Shown one piece after another: positions 1-5,268 of a stretch of DNA of 7,198 bases. The notes beneath the pieces were generated by a model, which ran no database searches, was not told the origin of the DNA, and saw only the letters and a program-made list of their open reading frames with translations. The position numbers and the translations under genes were made by a program. The stretch is from Ktedonobacterales bacterium. GTDB taxonomy: Bacteria > Chloroflexota > Ktedonobacteria > Ktedonobacterales > JADMIN01. Position 1 is the stretch's first letter. Every line of letters begins with the position of its first letter. Location: positions 1 through 7,198 of the forward strand of contig JANWHL010000161.1 of assembly GCA_025450405.1 (NCBI GenBank). The letters are read 5' to 3'.

Positions 1-5
1 CCTCA

Positions 6-404
6 TTAGAGGAGGCGTTCGAGGGCCGCGCCGTCCTTGAGGAGCGCGAGGAAGATGCCGCGCGTGACGCGGCGCGCCGCTTCCCGGGAGCTGGGGGCGG
101 CGCGCCGCGCCAGGTGGATGGCGACCCCCTCGGCCAGCCAGGCCGCGCGGAGCCGCCAGAGCTCGTCCGGAGTCAGGCACAGCATCTCGCCGAGCCGCGC
201 GAGGTCCGTCAGCGTCATGGTGGCGATCGCGCGATCGTTCGCGGCGGCGTGTTTGAGGCGCTGGATGATGGGGGACGAGATCCCTAACCGGCGGAGCGGG
301 TGCCAGACCGGATCGCCGCGCGGTCCCTGGCCCTGCCAGATACCGAGATCCTGGTGCTGGTGATCGGCGAGGATGGAGGCCAGTTCCTGTGCGAAGATGC
401 CCAT
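6..404 (-). CDS. XRE-like helix-turn-helix protein (degenerate), 132 aa
   Basis: The start ATG at 404 is preferred over an upstream in-frame ATG at 560. It has a GAGGGAG ribosome site 7 bases upstream, and the extra 52 residues are Arg/Pro-rich filler typical of non-coding GC-rich DNA. Residues about 40-85 look like the core of a Cro/CI-type domain: a helix around HPLRRLGISSPIIQRLKHAA, then LTDLARLGEMLCLTPDELWRL, which matches the usual closing pattern of XRE domains (xLxxLaxxLxltpdEL). The C-terminal part is Ala/Leu/Arg-rich and probably helical. No catalytic motif is seen. It is the last gene of the minus-strand series, 272 bases after the TPR gene stop, and has its own plausible promoter near 569-598. 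A role in DNA binding or protein-protein contact is inferred from the fold. The N-terminal half of the HTH is poorly conserved, so DNA binding is not certain. Confidence 0.75.
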   Translation of the reverse strand: MGIFAQELASILADHQHQDLGIWQGQGPRGDPVWHPLRRLGISSPIIQRLKHAAANDRAIATMTLTDLARLGEMLCLTPDELWRLRAAWLAEGVAIHLARRAAPSSREAARRVTRGIFLALLKDGAALERLL

Positions 405-568
405 GGCTGTGCTCCCTCGTGCGTCGTTGCGCGTGGCACAAAAGCGTGGGACCATGGCGCGGCGCCGTGCGCAAACGCGCGGGGCCAGGGGATGGGGCGG
501 AAGACGAGGTCGGCGGACGGCCAGATGACTCGCGGGGTGACGCGCATCCGGAGTATCCATATGTGCAA

Positions 569-598
569 GTTGTAGGCCGTGATTGGCTCATTCGTCAA
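569..598 (-). promoter_or_regulatory. Candidate sigma70-type promoter for the HTH gene
   Basis: On the minus strand, TTGACG (593-598) is followed after 18 bases by TACAAC (569-574). These match the consensus at 5 of 6 and 4 of 6 positions. The patch is AT-richer than its surroundings and lies about 165 bases before the HTH start at 404. It would give a long leader but allows expression independent of the TPR gene. Confidence 0.4.
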
Positions 599-644
599 GT
601 GGAGAGAAGCGAACCGGGCTGGAGTGCGGCGAATGGGCGGTCTA

Positions 645-658
645 CGTCCGCGCGGACG
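645..658. repeat. Perfect 14-bp palindrome just past the TPR stop codon
   Basis: CGTCCGCGCGGACG is self-complementary and sits about 18 bases beyond the TPR stop at 677. It could help end transcription of the TPR gene, but no T-tract follows on the minus strand, so it is not a standard intrinsic terminator. It could also be chance in GC-rich DNA. Confidence 0.25.
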
Positions 659-676
659 GCCAGGTCGGCGTGGACG

Positions 677-1789
677 TTAGGGGTCGAGCCGGCGGAGAGC
701 ACGCTGGGGCCAAACGGCCATGGCTAGCGAGTCCATAGCTGTAAGTGTGGCCACGGCCTGGCGGAAGCACGTGGCGGCTTCTTCAATACTGCCACAGGCC
801 ACCAGCTCGTAGCCGCGGGCGGTCTGGACCTGGCCGAGCAGCGTACCGTCGCGAAGGCGGCGCGCCAGAGCTTCCACGCGATCAATGAGCGGCATGCCGT
901 CCTGGTTGCCGCCGCTGAGACGATTGTGCCGGATATGGGAGAGGAGGGCGAGCCCGCTCCCCGACGGATCGCGGACGGCGTCCGACAAGGCGACGGCGGC
1001 GGCGGAGTATTTGCCGGCGAGCGAGAGCATGTCATCACGTGGCGCGTTGAGGCCGTTCTCGTGCGGGACGTCGGCGAGGTCGAGCGCGATCTCCGCGACC
1101 ACCGAGTGGATGCGCGCCACGGAGGTGGGAATGGCGAGGCCGATGTAGGCGTCGCTGACGGATATGGCGCGGCCGAGCGCCGTCCAGAGGTCGCCGCGCC
1201 AACGCTCCAGCAGGGCAGTGATCCACTCGCTGGCGGCGCGGGCGTGGGGCTCGAGGGCGCCGGGGAGTAGGCGGGCCTCGGCGAGGTGACGCTGAGCATC
1301 GCCTGAGCGGGCCAGAAGGAATTCATGCGTGCTGGCGCCAAGGAAGACTGATTGCGCGAACGCGGGATCGCGCTCCACGAGCGACTGGTCCGCTTGGAGC
1401 ACTTCCACGGCGATGTCATAATACTCGGCCGCCGGTGCATAGTGACTCAGTTCGGCGTGCACCGACGCACGGAGATAGGCCAGGGGCGCACAGACGCTGA
1501 CTTCGCCCATGACGGCCACGAGATCGAGTGCCTCGTCCAGGTGCCGCAGGGCCAGGTCCGGTTTGCGCTCGCCCACATTGAGCATGCCGAGGGCATACTG
1601 GACGCGCACGCGCTGGCGGGCTGACATCGCGCGACGCAGGCAGGCATCGAGCAGCGGACGCGCGGCACGATAGGCCTTGCGCTGGATCGCATCGTACACC
1701 AGATTGAGCATGCCGTCGACTTCGTCGTCGTAGTCGGGACCCTGGAGCCACGGGGGATCGACAGGTTCTTCGAGCCACGTATAGATCAT
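677..1789 (-). CDS. TPR-repeat protein, 370 aa
   Basis: The reading frame continues open upstream to 2113, but that part has no protein-like composition. The ATG at 1789 has GAGGAGG 10 bases upstream and begins a normal protein (MIYTWLEEPV). TPR-like helix pairs with small residues at the packing positions are visible at residues about 64-91 (QYALGMLNVGERKPDLALRH), 101-131 (AYLRASVHAELSHYAPAAEY), 147-175 and 320-352 (RGYELVACGSIEEAATCFRQ). The middle (180-310) is also all-helical. There is no signal peptide, membrane segment, kinase or HTH domain, so it is a cytoplasmic scaffold or receptor. Related Chloroflexota and Actinomycetota proteins often fuse an XRE domain to TPRs. Here the HTH protein is separate and lies downstream, which suggests but does not prove partnership. 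Partner and ligand are unknown. Confidence 0.85.
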   Translation of the reverse strand: MIYTWLEEPVDPPWLQGPDYDDEVDGMLNLVYDAIQRKAYRAARPLLDACLRRAMSARQRVRVQYALGMLNVGERKPDLALRHLDEALDLVAVMGEVSVCAPLAYLRASVHAELSHYAPAAEYYDIAVEVLQADQSLVERDPAFAQSVFLGASTHEFLLARSGDAQRHLAEARLLPGALEPHARAASEWITALLERWRGDLWTALGRAISVSDAYIGLAIPTSVARIHSVVAEIALDLADVPHENGLNAPRDDMLSLAGKYSAAAVALSDAVRDPSGSGLALLSHIRHNRLSGGNQDGMPLIDRVEALARRLRDGTLLGQVQTARGYELVACGSIEEAATCFRQAVATLTAMDSLAMAVWPQRALRRLDP

Positions 1790-2302
1790 GCTCCGCTCGC
1801 CTCCTCGCCCGCGCCGGTCCGCATCGGGACTCGCCGGGCGCGCGGCTCCGAGAACTGGGCTGGCGCTGGCGGCGAATGCAACTCGGCCCAATCCAGCCGG
1901 CACGCGGAGAAAGGTCCCGGCGGGATAACACGCTGGCACCAGCATAGCACACCCGGCAAGAGTCCGAATTGGCGAGCATCCAGAGGAGCGCAAGGCCGGG
2001 CGAACGCCAGAAGTCCCGAGAGGTGGTTGTCCACTGCCCGGACCCAGAATCGAGATAGACGCCGGATAGGAAGCGGTAGCGTGCCTCTTGGCAGGGAGCG
2101 CGTTGACCATCACATAGGCTCATCGGCCTGAAAGCGACCAACGTGGCCCGCTGGGAGATCGCGTGGGCGGCGGACACTTGGAGTGAACGGCCCACCAATC
2201 TTCGAGAACACGCCGTCATGAACGACGATAGCCCGACCCGCGAAATCGCGAGCCGAGCTATCGGGTAGCTCAATGGTGACGCCGAATCCAGCGGACGGGC
2301 GT
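1790..2302. other. Spacer upstream of the TPR gene; no firm gene
   Basis: All three minus frames stay open over much of this stretch but translate to Ser/Arg/Pro-rich sequence without ribosome sites. One weak minus-strand promoter is possible, with TTCGGA at 1963-1968 and TATGCT at 1941-1946 (16-base spacer). The end near 2303 overlaps a second open frame at 2110-2364, described separately. I see no tRNA, strong hairpin or plus-strand gene. Confidence 0.5.
1941..1968 (-). promoter_or_regulatory. Weak promoter candidate for the TPR gene
   Basis: TTCGGA (1963-1968), a 16-base spacer and TATGCT (1941-1946) on the minus strand lie about 150 bases before the TPR start. The -35 box matches the consensus at only 3 of 6 positions, so this is offered only as the best site seen in the spacer. 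Confidence 0.2.
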
Positions 2303-2364
2303 CTACGGGCAGGGGACCGGTGCTCCGTCGCACGGAGGCTTGAGGAAGGCGACGGAGCTGGCAT
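2110..2364 (-). pseudogene. Possible frameshifted C-terminal extension of the secreted peptide gene
   Basis: An 84-codon open frame overlaps the 3' end of the secreted peptide gene in a different frame. Its later part has ordinary protein composition, with short stretches such as FGVTIELPDSSARDFAGRAI and IVVHDGVFSKIGGPF, quite unlike the Arg/Pro/Ser filler of the other frames. No good ribosome site precedes its ATG at 2364. One reading is that an ancestral secreted protein of about 110-120 residues was split by a single-base indel between about 2360 and 2305. The other is that it is simply a chance open frame. Third-position GC is lower than in the peptide gene. Confidence 0.25.
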
Positions 2365-2464
2365 GGGTGGACGTAAGGGTCGTGGTGCGTGGGGCGGCGG
2401 GCGCGGCGAGGAAGCCGAGCAGGGACGCCGCGACGAACGCGAGGGCGAACAGCCGGCGAGCCAT
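2303..2464 (-). CDS. Small secreted or membrane-anchored peptide, 53 aa
   Basis: Reading from ATG 2464, a short gene encodes MARR, then a hydrophobic core at residues 5-21 (LFALAFVAASLLGFLAA), then an APA motif at 21-23 that could be cut by signal peptidase I. This leaves a mature peptide of about 30 residues ending CDGAPVPCP, with two cysteines (45 and 52) that could form a disulfide once exported. AAGGAG lies 10 bases before the start, nearly every codon ends in G or C, and an AT-rich promoter-like patch sits upstream at 2531-2590. All three support a real gene despite the short length. It is first in a minus-strand series with the TPR and HTH genes. It might be a signalling peptide precursor, a small envelope protein, or the front part of a frameshifted longer secreted protein. 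No family is recognised. Confidence 0.6.
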   Translation of the reverse strand: MARRLFALAFVAASLLGFLAAPAAPRTTTLTSTHASSVAFLKPPCDGAPVPCP

Positions 2465-2530
2465 GGGATGGGTGCTCCTTCGGCACCGGGAGGATGCGCG
2501 GACTGTCCGCGATCCGGCCGGTCCCGAGGG

Positions 2531-2590
2531 TGACTATACGATCAACTTATAACACGTATGGATACAGCAATGTTACTAATGTGCAAACCG
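2531..2590 (-). promoter_or_regulatory. AT-rich promoter-like patch upstream of the secreted peptide gene
   Basis: This is the most AT-rich stretch of the window, about 70 to 125 bases before the ATG at 2464. On the minus strand it contains TATAGT (2533-2538), TATAAG (2546-2551) and, 16 bases after TTGCAC (2581-2586), TATCCA (2559-2564). No single pair fits the consensus well, so the exact start site is not called. Confidence 0.4.
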
Positions 2591-2598
2591 GGCACCTG

Positions 2599-2631
2599 GC
2601 GCTCCCGTCTCCCGCGAGGAGTGGGGAGCGC
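2599..2631. repeat. Inverted repeat, 8-bp stem GCGCTCCC/GGGAGCGC
   Basis: Arms at 2599-2606 and 2624-2631 are exactly complementary around a 17-base loop that includes CCCGCGAGGAG. It has the look of a dispersed intergenic hairpin. No T-tract follows on either strand, so it is not called as a terminator. Confidence 0.45.
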
Positions 2632-2693
2632 GACGGGCGATGGCGGCCATGAATGACCGGCCCATGCGGCGGCAACCCTAAATGGCCGGGATG

Positions 2694-2711
2694 CGGTGGC
2701 GACCACGGGCG
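2694..2711. repeat. 18-bp dispersed motif, copy 1
   Basis: CGGTGGCGACCACGGGCG occurs here and again, exactly, at 7141-7158. Its core GTGG-CGA-CCAC is itself an inverted repeat. It lies 18 bases before hairpin repeat copy 1. A related GCGACCAC occurs near 3764. Confidence 0.55.
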
Positions 2712-2729
2712 CGCGTTGCGGCCCAGGAA

Positions 2730-2759
2730 GGATGCGGAATTGAAGTTCCGTGTGTAATC
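2730..2759 (+). repeat. Hairpin repeat, copy 1 of 4
   Basis: A 30-bp unit beginning GGATGCGGAA and ending GTAATC. The stem is GCGGAA (2734-2739) with TTCCGT (2746-2751) around loop TTGAAG; the outermost pair is G-T. It matches copy 3 at 28 of 30 positions. TGAGCTTCGAG follows at 2761-2771 and GGGCTATTTTCG at 2826, the same companions as copy 3. Confidence 0.7.
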
Positions 2760-2825
2760 TTGAGCTTCGAGCGTCGTATGTGGGCGGCGGACGACCGACG
2801 CGAAAGGTGCGGCGGCTCACCCATG

Positions 2826-2837
2826 GGGCTATTTTCG
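2826..2837 (+). repeat. GGGCTATTTTCG motif, copy 1 of 3
   Basis: The 12-base AT-containing motif GGGCTATTTTCG, followed by G/A-rich sequence ending GAAG, is found here and at 2917-2928 and 3703-3714, all in one orientation. Twelve identical bases in three places in under 1 kb is beyond chance. It accompanies the hairpin repeats. Confidence 0.6.
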
Positions 2838-2916
2838 GGAGAAGCCTGGCTTCCGGGCATGTGCGAGGGCGATGGGGGGCGAAGAGAGCGCAGGTCTGGC
2901 GGCGACTCTGGGTATT

Positions 2917-2928
2917 GGGCTATTTTCG
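2917..2928 (+). repeat. GGGCTATTTTCG motif, copy 2 of 3
   Basis: Followed by GAGGAACATGGC. It lies 27 bases past the 3' end of the release-factor-like gene, 91 bases after copy 1. Confidence 0.6.
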
Positions 2929-2954
2929 GAGGAACATGGCCGCGGGCGGGTGCG

Positions 2955-3302
2955 CTAGTCGTCGGGAGGCGTGGAGCGCAGACGTTTGGCGGTACTCACG
3001 CGGCGCTTTTCGTCCAGCCGGCGCTCACGGCTGGCGGCGGAGGGTTTGGTGGCCACGCGCGGCGCCACGACGCGCTGCATGGCTTCGAGGCGCGCGGCCA
3101 TGCGCTCGTAGGCGGCTTCGCGGTTGGCGTGCTGGGACCGGCGCTCGGTGGCCGTCACCATGGTGCCGGTGGAGCGATGGACCAGCCGCACCCCTGTCTC
3201 GACCTTGTTACGATTCTGTCCGCCGGGTCCGGTCGCGATGAAGAAGTCCATGTCGCAGTCGCGCTCCAGGGAGGCGCGGTCGGTGGGATAGATCTCCGTC
3301 AT
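2955..3302 (-). CDS. Class-I release-factor-like (GGQ domain) protein, 115 aa
   Basis: This is a stand-alone RF-1/ArfB-type peptidyl-tRNA hydrolysis domain. Residues 20-40 read FFIATGPGGQNRNKVETGVR, with the GGQ that enters the ribosomal peptidyl-transferase centre at 27-29. It is followed by the family's RLVHRSTG and ERRSQHANREAA segments and a basic C-terminal tail (about 85-110, rich in Arg/Lys) such as ArfB uses to probe the empty mRNA channel. There is no stop-codon-recognition domain, and the length is near that of ArfB (about 140). It therefore probably releases peptides from stalled ribosomes rather than at stop codons. I chose ATG 3302 (MTEIYPTDRAS) because AGGAGG lies 12 bases upstream and the alternative start at 3389 adds only Arg-rich sequence. 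The N-terminus before the GGQ loop is longer and more acidic than a minimal ArfB, so it may belong to the broader 'release factor-like' group. It appears monocistronic. Confidence 0.88.
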   Translation of the reverse strand: MTEIYPTDRASLERDCDMDFFIATGPGGQNRNKVETGVRLVHRSTGTMVTATERRSQHANREAAYERMAARLEAMQRVVAPRVATKPSAASRERRLDEKRRVSTAKRLRSTPPDD

Positions 3303-3480
3303 GGGATGATTTGGCCTCCTGGTGTCGCCGCGCGTTCGCCGCCTGGCCGTGACTTCGCGCGACCGCGATCGGGGGAGTTCGTGTGTCAAAAGCCTACCAT
3401 ATCATGCGCGGGTATACCGGGCGGGCGCCTATGTGTCCTATCAGGCGGGGAGGGATTCACAATGAGGTAACGGAGGCGGG

Positions 3481-3516
3481 GTCCCCCACTGGGGGCCGGG
3501 GTCCCCCACTGGGGGC
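3481..3516. repeat. Twin GTCCCCCACTGGGGGC palindromes
   Basis: The 16-base sequence GTCCCCCACTGGGGGC is present twice, at 3481-3496 and 3501-3516, exactly 20 bases apart. Each contains CCCCC-ACT-GGGGG, a compact stem with a 3-base loop. It lies about 180 bases upstream of the release-factor-like gene start. Confidence 0.7.
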
Positions 3517-3577
3517 ACACAGAGGGACGGCGAGGAAGATCCACCCGTACGCGGCGGCAAGGGGTGGCGCTTGGGGA

Positions 3578-3607
3578 GGATGCGGAGTAGAAGTTCCGCG
3601 CGTAATC
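3578..3607 (+). repeat. Hairpin repeat, copy 2 of 4 (tandem with copy 3)
   Basis: Begins GGATGCGGAG and ends GCGTAATC, with stem GCGGA (3582-3586) and TCCGC (3595-3599). It matches copy 3 at 26 of 30 positions and starts 58 bases before it. GCGCTT precedes both copies at the same distance (3567 and 3625), so the 58-bp unit looks duplicated in tandem. Confidence 0.7.
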
Positions 3608-3635
3608 TTGGATGGCGAGCGGGAGCGCTTGGCGA

Positions 3636-3665
3636 GGATGCGGAATTGAAGTTCCGCGTGTCATC
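3636..3665 (+). repeat. Hairpin repeat, copy 3 of 4
   Basis: Has the full stem GCGGAA (3640-3645) with TTCCGC (3652-3657) around TTGAAG and ends GTCATC. TGAGCTTCGAG follows at 3667-3677, the same 27-base offset from the stem as in copy 1. Confidence 0.75.
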
Positions 3666-3702
3666 CTGAGCTTCGAGTGCGGCGTGCGGGCATGGGGGCC
3701 GC

Positions 3703-3714
3703 GGGCTATTTTCG
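3703..3714 (+). repeat. GGGCTATTTTCG motif, copy 3 of 3
   Basis: Followed by AGGGAAGCGCG. It lies 63 bases after the stem of hairpin copy 3, compared with 92 bases for copy 1, so the order of parts is kept while the spacing varies. Confidence 0.6.
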
Positions 3715-3808
3715 AGGGAAGCGCGCTGACGGCATGCCGTCGATGACGGGCCTAAAAATGGCGTCGCGACCACAGCGGGTCCAGGCGCCTGAAGACGCGG
3801 CGGGCGAC

Positions 3809-3827
3809 GGGTCTCCCCGGGAGACCC
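3809..3827. repeat. Perfect 9-bp inverted repeat GGGTCTCCC/GGGAGACCC
   Basis: The two arms flank a single C, so in practice an 8-bp stem with a 3-base loop. TCTAG follows but no T-run, so an intrinsic terminator is doubtful. It lies 10 bases before the next hairpin. Confidence 0.55.
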
Positions 3828-3837
3828 TCTAGCCGGA

Positions 3838-3865
3838 GGGCGCACAACCGTGCGCCCCTACGAAG
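3838..3865. repeat. GGGCGCAC hairpin repeat with TACGAAG tail, copy A
   Basis: GGGCGCAC (3838-3845), loop AACC, GTGCGCCC (3850-3857) and then CTACGAAG. A second copy at 5269-5294 shares the loop, right arm and tail with only one base change in the compared arm. The conserved tail outside the stem argues for a true repeat family rather than a chance hairpin. Confidence 0.7.
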
Positions 3866-3880
3866 GCCACGGCGACGACG

Positions 3881-3894
3881 GCCACCTTCGTGGC
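3881..3894. repeat. Small hairpin GCCAC-CTTC-GTGGC
   Basis: A 5-bp stem with a CTTC tetraloop, about 110 bases before the start of the FlgT-C-like gene. It could lie in its 5' leader. Weak on its own in GC-rich DNA. Confidence 0.3.
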
Positions 3895-4006
3895 TGTGCG
3901 GAAATGGTATGAGAACTCGCGGGCATGTGTCTTGGGAGACGCGTGCTGTGCGCGGGACCCAAGGGTGCCCGATGTAGGAATGGTGCTCAATAGAGGAGGA
4001 ACGAGT

Positions 4007-4750
4007 ATGGAGGCGGCTTCGGACAAGGCCATCTGGCCCGGTGCGGTCATTCATGTCAATGAAGACGGCTGGGTGCTCATCAATCGCGGGGCGCGCGACG
4101 GCGTCGTTCCCGGTCTGCGCCTGCTCGTCGTGGGGACGGCCGCCCGTGAGCTGCGCGACCCCTACGCCCAGAATGTCGCCGCTGGCGACGCGGCGCCCGC
4201 CGTTCTGCGCATCCGGCGCACCTTCGAGCTGCTGGAGGTGGTGCACGTGGAGTCGGCGTGCGCGGTGGCCGTGGCCGCGCGCGTCCCCGCCGCGCGCCGG
4301 CCGGAGTGCTACACGGGTCCGGAGGGCGAGCTGCTGGTCTGGGTGCCGCTGCCCCAGGACTACACGTGGCCGCCGGTCCCGGATGATGACGAGGACAACG
4401 CGGGGGATGCGGATGAGGACGAGGACGACGGCGAGGCGGGGGACGATGGGGCAGCGCGGGAGGCGGATGCCGCGGACGGGTCTACGAGTAACGAGACCGC
4501 CGATGTACCACCCGGCGGCGGGCAGGACGACCAGCGCTGGGAGGAGGCGCTGCCGCTCAACAGTGTGACGGTCGGCGATCTGGTGGTGCCGGCGATCCCA
4601 GCGGTCCCAGCGAGCCCCGCCGCCAGCGGCGCTCCGGACGCCGCGGGGAAGCTGGCCGACGCCAGCGCGAGGTCGGGCGCTGGCGCCGCTGACCAGACCG
4701 CCCACGACGAGGGGACGTACGACTGGATGAAGCTCTCCGCCGACCAGTAA
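4007..4750 (+). CDS. FlgT-C-like beta-domain protein with acidic low-complexity tract, 247 aa
   Basis: ATG 4007 has AGAGGAGGA ending 6 bases upstream, far better than the earlier in-frame ATG at 3890. Residues 10-92 carry a beta-rich domain of the type seen in FlgT C-termini and many uncharacterised proteins: WPGAVIHVNEDGWVLINRGA, then RDGVVPGLRLLVVG (30-43), a DP turn (51-52) and the strand ELLEVVHVESACAVA. A very acidic, probably disordered tract follows at about 125-160. Then comes LNSVTVGDLVVPA (184-196), which resembles a closing strand of the same domain, so the tract may be an insertion. The rest is Ala/Pro/Ser-rich and ends YDWMKLSADQ. There is no signal peptide or membrane segment, so it looks cytoplasmic. 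It is probably co-transcribed with the VOC gene 26 bases downstream. The molecular role is unknown, and a flagellar role is not implied since no flagellar genes are near. Confidence 0.82.
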   Translation: MEAASDKAIWPGAVIHVNEDGWVLINRGARDGVVPGLRLLVVGTAARELRDPYAQNVAAGDAAPAVLRIRRTFELLEVVHVESACAVAVAARVPAARRPECYTGPEGELLVWVPLPQDYTWPPVPDDDEDNAGDADEDEDDGEAGDDGAAREADAADGSTSNETADVPPGGGQDDQRWEEALPLNSVTVGDLVVPAIPAVPASPAASGAPDAAGKLADASARSGAGAADQTAHDEGTYDWMKLSADQ

Positions 4751-4776
4751 GTCATGGCGAACAGGAGGGTACCGCG

Positions 4777-5208
4777 ATGCGAGTGCTGTTCGTTGCTGGG
4801 TTCGGTCCCATTGTGCGTGACCTGGAGGCCAGCCGCCGACTCTATGTCGATGCCCTCGGCATCGCGTTAGACGCTGACGGCGACTATCTCCATACCGAGG
4901 CGCTTGCCGGCGTGAAGTCGTTCGCGCTTTGGCCGCTGTCGCAAGCGGCGGAGTCGTGCTTCGGCACCACCGAGTGGCCCGCGCATCTTCCCGCCCCGCA
5001 CGCCTGGCTGGAGTTCGACGTGGACGATGTCGCCGCCGCGAGCGCTGAACTGACCGCCAGGGGATATACCCCGCTGGTCTCGGCGCGCGTGGAACCGTGG
5101 GGGCAGACGGTGACGCGCTTGCTCTCGCCCGAAGGGATCCTCGTGGGGGTTACGCTCACTCCGTCGCTGCGCGGAGATGGGGACCACGCGCCAGGGGAGG
5201 AGGCGTGA
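4777..5208 (+). CDS. VOC (glyoxalase/bleomycin-resistance fold) family protein, 143 aa
   Basis: A single-domain vicinal-oxygen-chelate protein. Residues 6-29 (VAGFGPIVRDLEASRRLYVD) are the usual first strand and helix 'v.D.eas..FY.d.LG', 72-96 (APHAWLEFDVDDVAAASAEL) start the second beta-alpha-beta module, and GQTVTRLLSPEGILVGVTL (109-127) is the closing 'd.dG..l.l' part. The last 15 residues are a polar tail. VOC enzymes bind a metal through His/Glu on these strands. E79 and E119 are present, but the usual first-strand His/Gln is not obvious, so it may bind ligand without classic glyoxalase chemistry. AGGAGGG lies 7 bases before the ATG. The gene follows the FlgT-C-like gene by 26 bases, consistent with one operon. 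The substrate cannot be told from sequence. Confidence 0.88.
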   Translation: MRVLFVAGFGPIVRDLEASRRLYVDALGIALDADGDYLHTEALAGVKSFALWPLSQAAESCFGTTEWPAHLPAPHAWLEFDVDDVAAASAELTARGYTPLVSARVEPWGQTVTRLLSPEGILVGVTLTPSLRGDGDHAPGEEA

Positions 5209-5268
5209 TGCCCGCCCTGGCGCACGCGCCGGGCACGCCGGCCGGAACAACCTTTCCCCCAGCGCTCC

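Larger units (their letters stand above)
2465..2954. other. Repeat-bearing spacer; no gene seen
   Basis: Holds an AT-rich promoter-like patch (2531-2590), a long inverted repeat (2599-2631), an 18-bp motif (2694-2711), hairpin repeat copy 1 (2730-2759) and two GGGCTATTTTCG motifs (2826, 2917). The long plus-strand open frames crossing it have Gly/Arg-rich composition and no ribosome site, and run over these repeats, so I do not call them genes. Confidence 0.55.
3303..4006. other. Repeat-dense intergenic region between divergent genes
   Basis: These 704 bases separate the release-factor-like gene (minus) from the FlgT-C-like gene (plus). They should hold promoters for both, but no box pair stands out. 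Instead there is a near-continuous run of structure: paired GC hairpins (3481-3516), tandem hairpin repeats (3578-3665), shared motifs (3667, 3703) and three more hairpins (3809-3894). The open frames crossing it have no ribosome sites or protein-like sequence. Confidence 0.55.

Noticed and set aside
1416..2486. 356-codon minus-strand open frame overlapping the TPR gene
   Set aside because: Arg/Pro/Ser-rich in most of its length and out of frame with the TPR protein. Its middle (about 1930-2110) looks somewhat more protein-like, but has no start with a ribosome site.
2682..3470. 262-codon plus-strand open frame
   Set aside because: Starts inside repeat sequence and is antisense to the release-factor-like gene. 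No ribosome site.
3481..3665. CRISPR array from the closely spaced repeats
   Set aside because: The units differ from each other, there are only two of each kind, there are no equal-length unique spacers, and no cas genes are near.
3752..4705. 317-codon open frame on the minus strand antisense to the FlgT-C-like gene
   Set aside because: Arg/Gly/Val-rich filler with no ribosome site. The plus-strand gene has a strong ribosome site and recognisable domain.
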